The notes: a model not told the origin generated them from the letters alone. A stretch of DNA of 64,000 bases from Dendrophyllia cribrosa (GCA_024195265.1 JAJLRJ010000007.1:33009398-33073397); one strand, 5' to 3'; counted from the stretch's first letter, positions 37,347 to 51,288 are shown. Program-made: numbers and translations.

Positions 37347-38383
37347 CTAAAGGAAAAATGCACACATCAAAGGACATAAAACTTCTTTACCTTATGCATA
37401 CTGTCCGTAACGAATAATAGCTCCCAAAAGGCCTATCATCTCGACCTAACTTGTAGGAGTAGGACAAGGGTACATTTTTATACTGTAAAGTTGTTCGTTA
37501 AGCTTTGTCACTAACATTCGATTATGCTTTGTATGATGGTTTCCTTCCTGAGTTTAGCAGTAAGTCACAATTATCTGAATGGCTGTCGTAAAATTAGCCT
37601 TAACATTCACATCAACGCTTAAACATGTTTAATGTTGTTTAGTTTAAAACAGGTTTAGAAACATGCCTGCTAACCTCCCATAATATATGGAGTAAAATCT
37701 TTACTGAAAGCAACTTCAATGACTTTAATTTATTACCATTCCAGGTAGTTTGCTTCTATACATTTGAAAACGTTCAAGATAGAGGATAAAACGTAGTTTA
37801 ACTAAACAACATTAAAACATGTTTAACCGTTGGTGTGAATGGGGCTTTAGGAAGACTTTCGTCTGAAGAACACATTCTTTCATTGGACATTTCAAGATTT
37901 GGCTAAGCATGCCTCTCAAATCAAGGTTGCCATGAAATTGTATTATGAACAGAACACGTCATATCAAAATCATTCTATGAAAACTCGCAAAGTTTGATGT
38001 TTATTTGATGTTATAAACGCTCTAAGTTTGCCCGGCACTCTCCTATTTATCACTGAATGTATTTTATTTTGCTCGGCCACGTAAAAATTACCTATACCGT
38101 ATGTAGGAGGTATATAAGAAGAGGAAGAAGAACAAGAAGATCACAGACGGTGTTATCTGGGATTGCGGACAATATAAGAGGGACCAACAGTTGATTTTTT
38201 GATGGAGTAAGGATCGGCCTGTTTATTTGTAAATTTTGTGAAATATGACGCGCCATACTTTTCGGGGTCAGAATTCATTTTTAAGTAAAAAAGTAGGACC
38301 AAAAAAAAAAACAAAAATTTTACGGATAGTTTTAAAATTGAGATATTTCTTAATATTAAGTTAACGATAAAGCAATACCTTAC
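37347..38383. other. Intron with a MITE
   Basis: Between the last two LU exons; carries MITE copy B. Confidence 0.6.
37603..37844. mobile_element. MITE, copy B
   Basis: Ends cattcacatcaacgcttaaa and accgttggtgtgaatgggg; same family as 36031-36271. Confidence 0.85.
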
Positions 38384-38512
38384 CTTGGAACAAGGATGGA
38401 GTTTGCGTGTTACAGTTGTCGTCAGCACAACACTCGATTTTACACTCCAGCTGGGTCCATTTTTGTAAATTCTTTCGAAAACCACCTACAGCCGCACAAG
38501 CTGCTTGTTTGT
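38384..38512 (-). CDS. LU-domain gene exon (domain second half)
   Basis: Acceptor CAG before 38512, donor GTAAGG after 38384. Encodes KQAACAAVGGFRKNL and TQLECKIECCADDNCNT, i.e. the C-terminal half of an Ly6/uPAR (three-finger) domain with the hallmark CCxxxxCN. Phase 1 on both sides. Confidence 0.8.
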
Positions 38513-39462
38513 CTGAAACAACCAATCACGAATTAGTATAGAAATCACATAACCTCTGTTACAATTCGTGACGTTAACGGATTGTGCGATATAGTCGTAT
38601 ATTTCTTACATAAGTATTCCAGTTTTCAATAGTCTCCGAGGACGAGTTAAATTTTGTTGCCGGAAATTATAAATCTTCAAAGATCTCGGGTCGTCTTTGG
38701 AAATCTTTGAATAGGCTCCAGAAATCTTCGGGAGACTTTGGTCACAATATAAAAACTTCTGAAGTCTTAAGGTGGATCTCAGATATCTTTGGATCTTCTC
38801 TTTCGAGTTAAGTTTGGGTCAAGTCGGAAAAGCTTGCAAATCTTTGAAATCTTCATATCACCTTCAAAAATTTTGGCAGCCTTTGGTGGTCGATTTTGTG
38901 ATTTGCTTCTACAGAATCGTCGATTAAAACATCTGAAGTTCAACTGGTCCGCGGACTGGTTCATTTCAAGTATCATTCTCATGATACTGGGCAAGCCTTG
39001 TAAGTTCAACGAAGGACTGTGACTACAAAGCCACGTATGACGAGCAGTGGGCAAAGCCGCAGGACAGCAATTGTTCCGAGTCGGTCACTGGCAGCATCCC
39101 AACAACTAATAACGTTAGCAGAATGGCATGTTCGGATAATTTATGAATCGGGTCGAACTGCACAGGTACGTAATGAGGGTCATAAAGAGGTACATGTATA
39201 ATATCGACATCTTGGATTTGAGTGAGAAAAGTTGGACTCACGTTCTGGAAAAACTGAAAACAGCCGGGGCAGATCCCTTGGGACGTGGAGAAGAACTATG
39301 AAAGAAGTATTCACGGCAACGGGGAAAAAGTGGACAGAGATTAGCTTGGTGGCTCAGGACTGTTTCGATGCCTTTCTGCTTCAGTGGGATCGCATTGTTA
39401 GGTAATGTTGCCATTCTAAACAAAGAGGCTTATAGGCCCTTTTCTCATTAAGTGTTACTTAC
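38513..39462. other. Intron, no other gene seen
   Basis: Between LU exons. Short antisense frames (38779-39054, 38789-39022) look spurious. 38680-38790 has repetitive aaatctt...g phrases. Confidence 0.5.
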
Positions 39463-39657
39463 CCGCACAGTTAATGCATCCCCGATAAAATCCAGCCACG
39501 ACATTTCCTAGGATGTCACGATATCTTCCGACCGCGGAACCACAATGCGTTGTACCGAGAGAAAATGAATCTGTAGCACAAACTTGGGTTTGCTGTTTCT
39601 TGATACAACCTGTTGCGTTATTCTCGAGGCACACATTGCACAGCGCTGGACCAGAAA
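39463..39657 (-). CDS. LU-domain gene exon (domain first half)
   Basis: Acceptor TATCAG before 39657, donor GTAAGT after 39463. Encodes ALCNVCLENNATGC, TQVCATDSFSLGTTHCG and FYRGCINCA. Paralogous to the exon at 56792-56987 (shared HCG-A-VG-Y-RD and GC-x-C). First half of a three-finger fold. Confidence 0.8.
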
Positions 39658-40099
39658 CTGATAGATAGAAAGAATATGAGCCATAAAAATTGTAAATACA
39701 ACCACACAAGCACGATAACAGTGGTCCAAACTGTGAAGGTGGCAGTATGTATTATGATAAAGGAAGCAGTAAACGTTTTATTTTAGTTGTGTGGAACTGG
39801 TTAAATTAATGTTCCTGTCAGTCTTGAAGGGAGAAGTACTGGACTAGATATAAAAAAGATGTTCTTATCTTTTGGTGTTTGAGTTTTCGCTTCTCGTCAC
39901 GTCAACAGTAAAAAATTAAAAGATATTGTATGTCAATATCTGACACATGCAGTTGCTGCTTATTGAGAGATTAAACAATCGTTTGTGCTTGAGCATCTCT
40001 GTTAGGTCTCATTGATCTTGAAAGGCACCTATTTTAGTGCACTTATTAGAATTAAGTATCTGTATAAACGTTTTAGCTAAAATATGTATTATATATCAC
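39658..40099. other. Intron
   Basis: Nothing beyond splice sites recognised. Confidence 0.5.
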
Positions 40100-40273
40100 C
40101 TGTTGGTGTAAACACAGTTACTTTGGCCGGTAATAGTGTCGGATTTTGAGTGTTGCAGAAGTTGTTGCTTGAATTACAGCACTCGATATCACATCGAAGC
40201 AGAGTGATTTTTCCTGCGTTATCTACATCCCCTTTTAAGTATCCACCAAGAGCAAAACAAGCAGCCCTCTTAT
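40100..40273 (-). CDS. LU-domain gene exon (domain second half)
   Basis: Acceptor CCAG before 40273, donor GTGATA after 40100. Encodes KRAACFALGGYLKGD, RCDIECCNSSNNFCNTQNP and a spacer (AKVTVFTPTG). Same fold half as 38384-38512 and 59087-59197. Its acceptor directly abuts a (CTTT)n array on the sense strand. Confidence 0.8.
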
Positions 40274-40280
40274 CTGGAAA

Positions 40281-40494
<214 letters not shown>

Positions 40495-42173
40495 ATGTTC
40501 GGTTGGTTTTTCAGGAACTAGGTTTCTGGGCCGGGTTGTTCAAAGCGCGGTTAAGGGTTAGCATCAATTTTGATTCAGTTACATAATTAATCAATGGAAA
40601 TTTTTCCAAAGTATTTTTGCCCTTTAGTTTCGTCTCTGACTTGTCTTCGCACGTAACTTATAATTAGCTTTTGAAAACATTTCAAACAAGAAAATTCAAT
40701 CCTCGGTTAAGTTTTAATCCTGGGTTGGAGTTAACCGGCTTTCGAACAACCAGACCCTGGTATATGAAAGAGTAAAGAAAGGTTTCCTTGACAACCATAT
40801 ATATACTAGGTACTCTATGGCTCGCAGAAGACCATTATCACTTTTGCAAATAAGCTCAACATGGCAGTTTTAAAATCCCACCGACTGGACTCCGCTGACA
40901 TTTTGAATTTGACCCTTTTCGAGTCTAGCTTGCTTTACCTGCATATTAGCAAAACAAAATAAAGGCCCCATTAGTGTGGGTCTGCGTATCCCGTATCCCA
41001 TTAATTTTTGACCAAAATATTCCGTTCCCCGTATGCCAATTTTATACTGCTGATTATGTCATTTCTGTGTAACAACATATCCGAGTACGAGTTTATGTAA
41101 CAAAGTACTTTTTACTTTTACCAGACTTGTTTTGTTCTAATTGAAACGATGATTGCATGCACGTAGTGTATCGGGGAGGGTACACAGTGTCTATATTCCC
41201 GAATGACGAGTTCTCTGGCTCGTTGATCTAATATTCCAAATACATTTAAGGCCTGAAGAAACGACTTCAAGTCCTTGCTCTCGATTTTGGTCTCTTCATA
41301 AATGCAAGCGGTAACTTCATGCAAAACCTTCTTCGAAGCCATAGGGATAGCGGAGCATAATAATGAAGTGTGTGTGTGCGTGTGTGCATTTGGGAGGAAA
41401 GGGCGGCAGGGTGGGGGCCTTAAAAAAATGAAAATACCTTATTATTTTATTATCGTAGCGAGTGCCTAAGGCGAGAGCCTATTGGAGGGTGTGGGGGCAT
41501 GTCCCCCAGAAAAGTTTGAAATCTAGAGGCTCGGAAATGATATGTTCAGCATTCTCCACGAGATATTTTTAGTCTTGATCACTGTATAACTTGACTTTTA
41601 TCCCGGTATTACAACACTACACTTTTTACAAAAACTCGATGGTGTGTAGAAAAGAGAAGCATGAAAGAGAAATGTTTAAATAAAATATGATGTGTTTACA
41701 TCAAGTTCCAAACCTCTTGACAGAATATGACAAATATCAACCTTAAAACAATTTGCAAAGTTTCTGGAAACTGCGATGCTCGGTATCCCAGAATCTCTTT
41801 CTCTAAATATCCTTTATCCCGTTAACTCCCCCCCCCCCCCCCCCCCCCCCCCCGCCACCAAGACCAAATATCCCGTATCCCTGCATTTTTTAACTTATTA
41901 ATAATCCCGATAACCTCAGATTGGACCTAAAAAAAAACAATAACAAAAAAAAACATCGGAGACGCGGAAAATGACGGCGAAATGTGTGAAAAGGTGAGGT
42001 TTTTCTTCCCATGCATATGTTAATTTTGCTTGTTTACTGGAACGATTCATCAACTTCAGTTTGTTATATTTCTCGCGAAAACGTTTCTCTTTGTTTCAGG
42101 TCGGTAACATTGTAGATGTCTATTTGCAGATTATGTGCTGAACTTGTCAATATTGATTTACGAATATGTAAGA
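40495..42173. other. Intron sequence, no gene
   Basis: Part of the 16.5-kb intron. Contains a C homopolymer at about 41827-41853 and low-complexity tracts. Confidence 0.5.
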
Positions 42174-42525
42174 TAGTACCTTATCCCTTCCTCTGACTAA
42201 TTAGCATTAAGGTATGGGACAAGTTCTTCCTGTCGAGAGTACGACAAGGGACACAGAGTACTAATGTCGTCAGCGAAAGGGTGTGGGGGGGGGGGGGGGG
42301 GGGGGGGGGGGGGAGGGCTGACTCCCTCCATTGAAATCTTTGCGAACTGACACATTTGCATATATTATTCTACCTTATATATTGCCAATTACGTCATCGC
42401 GTGGGATAATGAATATTACATGAGTATGAATAGTACCTTATCCCTTCCTCTGACTAATTAGCATTTTAATGCTAATTTTAATTTTAATACCTTAAAAGGT
42501 ATGGGACAATTTCTCCCTGTCGCAG
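42174..42525. repeat. Duplicated 75-bp segment around a poly-G run
   Basis: agtaccttatcccttcctct...attagcatt at 42176-42246 recurs at 42429-42520. A G run of about 30 (42285-42313) lies between the copies. Confidence 0.7.
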
Positions 42526-42980
42526 GCCCCCGCGGTACCCCAGATCCAACCTGTACGAACAGCTCTCCATCGTCCTAACACTCCCAATCCTAAATTCACC
42601 TCCCAAATCTAATTCCCCTCCAATCCCCAACGTAGATAAGTATACATCTACAACTTTACAGACATACAAGCTTTTATTACATGTAAGAGCCAAAAGCTGT
42701 AGTCGATCCTGTCAAACTATTTTGTCTCTGGTAAAGCTCAGGAGGCCAACGAAATATTTGCAAGGTCAGCACTCGGTTCTCCCGGACACAATACTTTATT
42801 CAACTTGAATTGAAAGTTCCGTTGTTTTCGATGTTTTCCTGCCCACATGAGAAAGGATATCAGACATAGGAGTGCCATCTAACACTAATGAAATTGCAGA
42901 GCCACTTCTCAAGCCATGAAGGGTAATGTTGCGCGACCCAACTAACACAAACAAGAGGCAGGCACTGAAGATAAAAAAAA
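42526..42980. other. No gene seen
   Basis: Spacer before the recombinase relic. Confidence 0.4.
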
Positions 42981-44391
42981 AAAAGACGAGCCTGTGCTGC
43001 GGAAGAGCCAAACGTGGCGGCAGAATGCAGATTTATTGATGTGTCCGAAGATGATGTTGCCAAGCTTATTGCTCAACAAGAGAACGAAAATACGAAGAAA
43101 AAGATCATGTATGACCTCAACATTGTTCTAAAATTTCTTCGCGAGGTTCGGCAAGGAGAAAGTAAGAGAAAATCCCACCGGAGGAGCTGAATGTATACCT
43201 CAGTGAGTTCATTATTGCAGCTAGAACGAAGAAAGGTGAACAATATGAGCCGTCTTCTCTCAGAGGACTCTTATCAAGCGTTGACCGTTATCTTACAAGG
43301 CGCGAATATAGGAAAAGGCTATTTATTGATCCCGAATTTACGAGATTGAGAGACGCATTGAAAGCAAAGCAAAAAGAACTGAAAAAACAAGGCCGAGGAA
43401 ATAAACCGAATGCAACTACTGCTCTCTCAGACGAGGAAATTGATATTCTCTTTGACAAAAAAAAGTCTTGGGAACAAGTTCTCCACAATCGCTGCTGAAC
43501 ACAGTGTGGCTGAATAATATCATACACTTCGGTCTCAGAGGTTGCACAGAACAACGAAATTTGCGTTGGGGCGATGTTGTTTTGGAGACTGATAGTCAGG
43601 GCAAAGAATATCTTGTTCATTCAGAGAGACAAACTAAGAGCAGACAGGGCGACAACCCACGGGACGTCAGGCCCGTGAAACCGAGAATGTATGAAAACAA
43701 AGAGATTCCAGCCGAGCTCAATCCAGTAAATGTTTATAAACTGTACAGAGATAAACGTCCTCAGTCCATGTTGCAACCAGACGCTCCATTTTATCTGACG
43801 GTAAACCACTTCAGATCGTCTGTTCAGGGGCAGCAGAACGACTGTACTTGGTTTAAAGCACAACCTATGGGAGTAAATAAACTGAACAGTATCCTAAAAG
43901 ACATGTGCGAAGCGGCGGGAATTCCCCGTAAAACAAACCACGCCGGGAGAAAAACACTCGTGCAAAAATTGCAGGATGATGACGTCCCGCCAAATCAGAT
44001 AGTACAGATAAACGGCCACCAAAACCTCCAGTCAATAAACAACTACAGCATCCTACGAGAGCGACAAATGGAAAACATTTCAAACATTCTCTCAAGCACG
44101 ACTTCGACGAATCGTGAAGTTTCAGATGTTTCGCGAGAAGCGTTTCACTTTCCGGTCGGTGCACCACCTTTTAACCACTATCAACTTGCAGCAAGCTCAT
44201 CGACTTCGTCAGTGCATGAAAGTCAGCTGCAAACGATGTTTTATGGCAATACAATTACAGGAGGGGTTTTCAACATCAATATGGCCTCGTCACAAAGTGC
44301 AATGGGTAACCCCGAATCTAAACCTCCAAAGAAAAAGTTACGCCGAGTGATGTGCATTGAGTCAGACAGTGGAAGCAGCCAAGAAAATTGA
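42981..44391 (+). pseudogene. Crypton-type tyrosine recombinase with two frameshifts
   Basis: Three consecutive frames. About 42981-43187: RFIDVSEDDVAKLIAQQE and LNIVLKFLREVR. About 43165-43490: IPPEELNVYLSEF, EPSSLRGLLSSVDRYL and LKAKQKELKKQGRGNKPNA. 43460-44391: HFGLRGCTEQRNLRWGDV (first Arg), NHAGRKTLVQKL (HxxR), INGHQNLQSINNY (His, Tyr) and a basic tail (PPKKKLRRV). This is a KIAA1958/ZMYM-like Crypton recombinase, different in sequence from the one at 6991. The second shift is at an A8-9 run near 43457. Lies in the LU intron, opposite strand. Confidence 0.75.
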
Positions 44392-46011
44392 TCATGAACT
44401 TGTTAACAGTGAGTTGAACAGTAAGTCAGCAAAGAAATGATATTAGCGGAGCACTCGCCGGGCCGAAGGCCCGGCTGCGCAGCCCCATACTCATAGAACC
44501 CATGCCCGTCATTTTTCATGGTCATGGCTAGCGGAATGTTTCGCGGGCGCGTTGTGTGCCCGCCGGGCGTCCGTCGCGCAGGACTAGCTCACTGGCGCGT
44601 ATGACGTCGCAAAACATGCGCGTGTGACGCCACACAACATCCGGGATCTTTGAGGCTTTGTTTTTCGAGCGGCTACACATCCGTCAGCTCGGTAAACACT
44701 TTAGTTACAGGATTTTTTGCTGTTTTTAGCTGATAATTAAAGTCGTTGTTACCCAACATTTTTTTTTGCGGTTTGCTACTCAAGACAGGATACTAATTAA
44801 GCGATACTCAGAAGCCGCTTTAGTAGAAAAAAAAGAACTTCCAGGAATAAAATCTTGCTTCGAGGAACTATATACGTTTTTAGCAATGCGGAGAGATGGG
44901 TTCGTTTTACGGATTTCAGCACCAAAGGAAGAATTTTCAAGTACAGTAGTCGCCGGAGGGACTTAAAGGTAAAACAAGTTACATTTTTCGATGAGAATTT
45001 ATCTTGATATCAATCTGTGATTGACTTTTTGTTTGTGTTCTCGTTAGTTTTGGAGAATTGTTTTTAAACGTGTAGCTTAAATTCAGTTGTATTTTAAATT
45101 TCTTGAATTTCATCGAAGACACGGCTCGGCCTCGATGCGCGTTTTGCGTTTTGCTTTTAAACATAAACTAATGGAGATTTGAATAAAATTTTTCGAAAGA
45201 AGATTGTGTTGTTCATTTTTAAGTGTTTGTTCATTCATTACATAGATTGTTAAGCGATTTTATGTAAACAAAACAAGACTTAGATTTTATACTCGCGTCG
45301 CCTTATGCAAATTTGTTTGTGTATTTTTGCAATTTTGTTTTTCCAAATCAGTTTCTCGGGCATTTTTTGACAAGCAACAACTGTATTTTAATCGGAAAAT
45401 AATCGTAATAGTTATTCTAAACGGAGAAAAAGTTGTTTTTGTGAACTTTTGTACGGTCTAAATGTACTGCGGAGACGGTCGGGTAATACTGTTTTTGAGA
45501 ATTGCTAAAATTGAAAAATAGCCCGGTCGTCAATCTTAATTCTTGTGCTTCCGACCTTTCACCTAAGTTAAGTTTCATCTTAGTTAAGCTTGTTCAGAGG
45601 GTCTTCAGAGGGCGACGCTGTTAGACTAAGCCTAACTACGTATATATATTACATCTTATAAAGTGCTTTGTTTTTGCGAGCTCCTTAATTTTTGGCATTG
45701 GACGTTTTTCTCGCTCTTTCTCTTACATTGGACATAAATAGAAAGCAACTATTAGTCTTCAAGTTGATGTCTAAAAATATTGTGGCTTATAGCTGGCTTT
45801 TTTCCGAATCTAAAATTCTATGGGCCATTATTTTAGGATAGCCCTTTATTACATTGTGAAAGAAAGGAATATATATTTCGTTCAAGCATTTAAGTAAAGG
45901 TCGTGTACTTCTTCCATTTTTTAGTTCTTACACGTTGTTCTACTTTTAGGACTACAAAAAATATTAACGTGAAATGGTTTGATTTCATTGGTGTTTATAT
46001 AATAAACAGAA
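44392..46011. other. No gene seen; GC-rich patch at 44450-44660
   Basis: Contains the hairpin ccgggccgaaggcccgg (about 44458-44474) and a locally CpG-rich stretch, unusual for the window. A 66-codon frame (44766-44966) has no recognisable domain. Confidence 0.4.
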
Positions 46012-46112
46012 CATTACATGGCCGCTTGAAGATACGAAATTTCTCCTCTCGTGTTGAAAAATATTTCTCAACACTCGAAGAGAAATTTCGTATCTTCGCG
46101 CGACCATGTAAT
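46012..46112. repeat. Fold-back element
   Basis: cattacatggccgcttgaag...aaatttctcct pairs with agagaaatttcgtatcttcgcgcgaccatgtaat. Confidence 0.85.
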
Positions 46113-46313
46113 ATCCTCTATGTTTGAGGTTGGATGCAAAGCTCTCTGGAACATTAAAAATGGTCGAAAGCTCGTCCGACATCCATCCAGTCTGAATTTG
46201 CCATAAGTGTAAAAAAAAAAAAACACTCTCTCGATTTCAACTTTTACGTAGGTAAATTCGAAATAACAGTGTCGAGGCACGGTTATTTAAAATTACAGTC
46301 GAACCTCTCTTAA

Positions 46314-48203
46314 AGTGCCTATGAAATGAAATTTATTTTTTGATGTATCGAAAGTTTCACCTTTTTAGACCTTGGAATAAAAGGTTTAAAGTGTTAGGGA
46401 CGATGCGAAATGCTTTTTTATGGTCTCAAAGTTAGGTTGTTGGCGCTAAAAAGTGGCTCCAATTTGTGCGCGGCCAAAACCAGTGTCATATTACACTGTG
46501 ACGTAAATAGTTGTACAAACTGCTGCGGGAATATAGAGAACAAGAGAGCTGACAAGAGACGTCGCTAGAGGTGGACCAATATTATGTGGCGAGCGGCCTC
46601 AAACATACGAGATATTAGAATTCTTCGATAACAGAGGGTGTAACAAAGCTTTATTTTGCTCCAGAGGAAAATAGGCCGGCGAAATACACGAAATTTGTTC
46701 GTCGACATCGGAAAGGGTACGTCAAGCGATGTTGTTTTCAATGAAAGCGCTTATTGTTAAGATTAATATTATTTTGCAAAAGAAAATAACATTCCGGCCG
46801 GTGAGGCCGTTTAATCAAGCATAATTTTTCCAATCCATATCCTGTTTGGAAGTTCCTTCAAGCCTCGGCTCGACTGGAGAGCCGTCGAAGTCAGTGAGGC
46901 CTACAAAAATATACTGACTCGATCGGCACTGACTGGCGAGTAATATAAATGTTTATACGGTATTCCGAATTATAAAATTCAAAGTGCAGTGACGCGACGC
47001 AAGTGTTCACTGGAAGGCGTCTATTCTACGGAACATCTATCAAAAATCTACACGTACAAATGCTATTCGAAACAAAATACATCGCTGAATCATTGCGTGT
47101 TCGATCAGATCAATTTTTATACAATGAAATATAAATCAGACATAAATGTAAACACGATACTTTGAACTCACTTACAAGCCGCCAAGTGGTTAAAATTTCC
47201 AGAAACGATCAATCGCTGGCAAGACACTGAACTAAGAAGCATAATTATTACGTATATACTTGAGTTCAAACATTTTGAATAAATAAATAAAAAATACGCT
47301 ATCAAGGCACCTTGCCGCTAAAAATACACCATTCACATTCAATTCAGCAAGCCGCCTAAAAAACATCACCTCGGATATGCATAACATATCAGTATAATTT
47401 AGAAACTTTCAACTAGCAAGCCGCCAAGACATATCCTTCGCATTGAAAAACGAACTTTAAGTAGACGAGCGGATTGCCAAGCCGATAAAATAAGTTCATA
47501 ACCTCCACGCGCGATCAATGAACTTCAGAGAAGACCGGCCGTGTCGCTAATGCGCTAATATCATGATTGTGTGTACTACAAATATATCGTTCGTGTTCGA
47601 TAAACGCTAGTCAACGAGCCACTAAAAAGAAATAACAAAAACGCCTCTGCGTTCAATAAGCTTACAACTCAACTGGCGAACCACTGAGACGCTGTGCTAC
47701 TGAAATGTATACCTTTCACGTTCAATAATCTAAATGATCAAAGTCCGTCTTCTTCATGTTCACTTCCTTCGCTCAAGCGGCACAGTCGGTTCGTCTCGCT
47801 ACGGCAAAACTACAGTGGACACGATCATTTCAGTTGATCAAGAGTGATCCGAAACTGATCCTCTTCACCTTCAGAGGACAGTAAAGAAACAAATTAGGCG
47901 CTGTCTGACATTTGTACAGCCAAAAACGTTGGCAAAATGACCATCACGCTAAAGGATTCCAAGGGAATTATAGCGTAAACACACCAATGTGTCATACTAT
48001 TTACGTAATTTACGTCATCACGCACGCCCACTCGCCCCCAGGCTCTCCAAAAATTGGAGCCACTTTTCAACCGAAGTGACGCATCTTCGAGGGGCTAAAA
48101 AACCGATTTTCTTTCTTTTCCTCGGGAAATGATTATTGTTTTCGTTCTTTGGACATAATAAACTAATGAAAAACGAAGAAAAAAAATTCATTTCATAGGC
48201 ACT
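46314..48203. mobile_element. TTAA-target DNA transposon, non-autonomous (1890 bp)
   Basis: TTAA at 46310-46313 and 48204-48207; ends AGTGCCTATGAAATGAA and its complement TTCATTTCATAGGCACT. A second, internal inverted pair is agtggctccaattt (about 46454) and aaattggagccactt (about 48051). The purine-purine start with TTAA suggests Kolobok or a relative. No transposase frame. Confidence 0.85.
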
Positions 48204-48207
48204 TTAA

Positions 48208-48474
48208 GCTCGGACACCAAACCGCGGTCCCGGCGATTTATCCTCTCCAACATTACATTTTTAACCTCCCGTAAGTAGACACTGGCACCTCTTCGGAGTC
48301 CACAGAGTCTAAAATAACCTTCCGTAAGCGGACAGTGAACAATAGCAAGAACAATTCTAACAAAATAGGTTCGGTTTTAATGGTTTTAATTGTGCTTGAC
48401 CTGTAAAAGCGAAGTGTAAGTCTAAATATTACAGTTAGGTAACTAGTCATTTCGATTCCAAGGTGTCGGATATT
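48208..48474. repeat. Remnant of a 'cctcccgtaag' MITE
   Basis: acctcccgtaagtagacac and ccttccgtaagcggacag relate to the element at 54270-54341. The transposon at 46314-48203 may have inserted into this older MITE: acagtcgaacctc lies on its left. Confidence 0.5.
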
Positions 48475-48478
48475 TTAA

Positions 48479-49053
48479 CCCTATTCGGCCTGGGCTTTTT
48501 TTGAGTTCCTGAGCCTGGGGGAAGGCACATTGTGTCCCCCTTCGTTACTACAAGAACATTAAGGCTATGACAATGAAACCTAGAGGGTGCATAGTACGTT
48601 CAAAACTGTCTCCTTTGCGGTCCGCACAATGGAACGATGACGTCATATGACGTAGTTATTAGGTAATTAGTTATACGGCCGCCATCTTGGATCCGCCATC
48701 TTGGATTTCTGATTTTTTTTAAAACCTCTTAAAAACCGTCAAAATTGACGCAAAATTAATCAAAACCAATAAATAAACGCTAAATGACGTAAAAATACAA
48801 AAGTTATACCAATAAACATTGTTTTTTTTTCATTCAAAGACATAAATATGCAAATTTCCAAAAACATGGCTGTCAAAATCTAGTTGCCATGGAAACGTCA
48901 AGTCACGTGATCAAAAAATTGTCATATGAAATTGTTGCCAGATAAATTTTAGGAAAAGTCACAAAGTTTAATGGCGTTTGAATACATGTTAAAGAAGTTA
49001 TGAATGTTGAAAGTTAGCGCGGGCACTTTGTGCCCCCCCCAGGCCGAATAGGG
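48479..49053. mobile_element. piggyBac-like MITE (575 bp)
   Basis: TTAA at 48475-48478 and 49054-49057; ends CCCTATTCGGCCTGGG and CCCAGGCCGAATAGGG. TTAA plus CCC-starting inverted repeats are the piggyBac signature. Non-coding. Confidence 0.85.
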
Positions 49054-49057
49054 TTAA

Positions 49058-51127
49058 GCGACCTTAAGATCAGGGAACCGCGAACTCAGACACTCATCGA
49101 TAGTTTCTTTTTACTTACCATAGGACACTTTACTTTTTACAAACTAACTACATGCAATGTACACAAAATATGTACTTCTTTTGTTCTGTTCACCTCCGAA
49201 ACATGGCGGATTGAGTATGTCACTGTTTTTAAATGGCTTATATCAGTTCGTGTGACCGACGGCAGCGCGAGAGATTCACAGATATGTACATTTATTGAGC
49301 GGCAAGTCTTTCGATCTTGATCATGAACCGTAGTTTTTTAATTAGTGTTAAATTTATGTGTGATATAAAAAGCAACATCCAGTGACCCTGTGATGGATAA
49401 TACAACAAGAACTCTATGAGTATAGTAACGTAGGGCTTGAAGGGTTTAGACTGTTACTTGGTTTTAGTATTGAAATATGCGAGTAAAGGATGATAAAAAT
49501 ATTACTTTTGTGGAAGTGTTTGGAATAAATGTTTTTTGGTTGTTTTTTTGGAGGTTTTGAGAAGAGAGAGCTTACGTTGTTTTAAATAGAAATAATAAGA
49601 TCAGACAAGGATAATGTTTACAATTTATGTCAATGTTGTTTTTCAGTTGACGTAACTTCTTATGCTCTAATGCTTATGTCGGCAGTGAGAAGGAGGCTTT
49701 AAATGATGTTTTTTTTTAAATGATGTTTCTTATGAAATCACATCATTGGTGTACTTAGGAGTCATTTGATTTGTGGTTTCATTGGGGCAGTGTTTGGTAA
49801 TAAAATACATGTTTTTATCAGATTATGTAGAACGTCCTGTGGGGGTAAAGTTGTATATTTTTAGAGATTGTATTTCATGCAACAAAGTCAAAACAGCGAG
49901 AAAATTGGGTCATTTTCCGCGAGTGAATCAATGTATCTTTTTGACATTCTACGACACGACTTCAACTGCCTAAAATCAAGCCATTTGAGATACTGGTTCC
50001 TTCTAAAATTGAATATATGCCACATTTCTACCGTTGTTTAACTGGCAGCGTAAAAAATGCTGGACTTTTTCATCGAATAGTTTTCAAGGTCAATGTCAGT
50101 CGGCGTTGTTTCGATCATAGAGATTAATATGTTCTGTATCCTTTCTATGCCAGTCACGAGGATAATACATCGCCAACATTTACGGGCACGCGCCCGCAGT
50201 AGGCACGCGGTTTAACAATAAAATGTATCTAAACATGGCGGCCGACTTTTACAAAGAAATGTATGGAGCGTTGGAAAAAAATTGCAACTATACGCGATCA
50301 TGGAATAGTTCCTCAATTTGCCGGACCAGGGAATTAATGTCCTAAGTAAAGGTAATTTGTTAATGCATAAACAAGAATGAAACGAGTGTGACAAACCTTG
50401 ACTTTTACTCTCCCTCGAAAACTAAGGTGTAATCCACACAATCCTTACAATTCAGGTGGTGTAAATACGCGAATCGGAATCATCAACATAGCATAAATGT
50501 TTTCCAGAGCTAGATGCTTCATTTGCCGGACCGGGCATCTGTAGTGGACCACGTCCTTGTTCGACACTAAAATTATGAAGTTCAGAGCGGTTTGGTATCC
50601 CCTGACTTTTTTGCCGCAAAACCGCTAGAAAATTGATAATCCAAAGCTCACGCTAAAATTCTAAAATTCGCTGTCTTCGAATGACGATATCTCGTCCGTC
50701 TTTCATCCAAATTTCTCGCAAAAACCATCGTTTGAAAGCTAACTTTGTTGTCTCCTTTCCTCCTTTCTTCGTATCAAAGTATATTTGTCAGCGGATTTTG
50801 TGTGGGCTAAAATTTACATCATGTAAACAACATTTTCGGTCCTTCGCGCGCGGGAATAAGAGCCCGCTAATACGCAGCGGTATGTCACTTCTCATGTATG
50901 GCGCGCGAAATGTCGTGACCGGAAAAGTTGGCGATGAACATTAATTTTCGTTATGTAACATAATTACTTTTTTGACACACGCGTGCACATGAAATATACG
51001 CAAACGGTATAAGAAAACTGTGGGGATATTGGTTTTCTTTCAAAGTCAAGAAAATTCTAAAAATTCCCAATTATATTCTTCATATTTAATAACATTAGAT
51101 TACATTCCTGATCAGTTTGATAAGCAT
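49058..51127. other. Intron sequence, no gene
   Basis: Short frames only. The phrase atttgccggaccgggcat (about 50521) and its relative atttgccggaccagggaat (about 50319) suggest a diverged repeat. Confidence 0.4.
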
Positions 51128-51272
51128 AGTGGAGTAGATGCGGTCGAGTGTGAAGATCTATCGCGGCCTCAAGATGGGTTTTTATTCAATGGAAAGCTAA
51201 CAAGCCAAAGAACACTAGCTGCGAAAAATGGACATTGAATTGTTAAAGGGATATCGACGAATATCGACCGTG
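51128..51272. repeat. Direct repeat, left of recombinase relic
   Basis: ggagtagatgcggtcgagtg...aaaaatggacattgaattg matches 53122-53266 at roughly 85 percent. The two copies bracket 51959-52770. Confidence 0.8.
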
Positions 51273-51288
51273 GTTCATTATTATTTAA

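Noticed and set aside
44766..44966. 66-codon frame near the GC-rich patch
   Set aside because: Too short, no domain, no splice context I could support.
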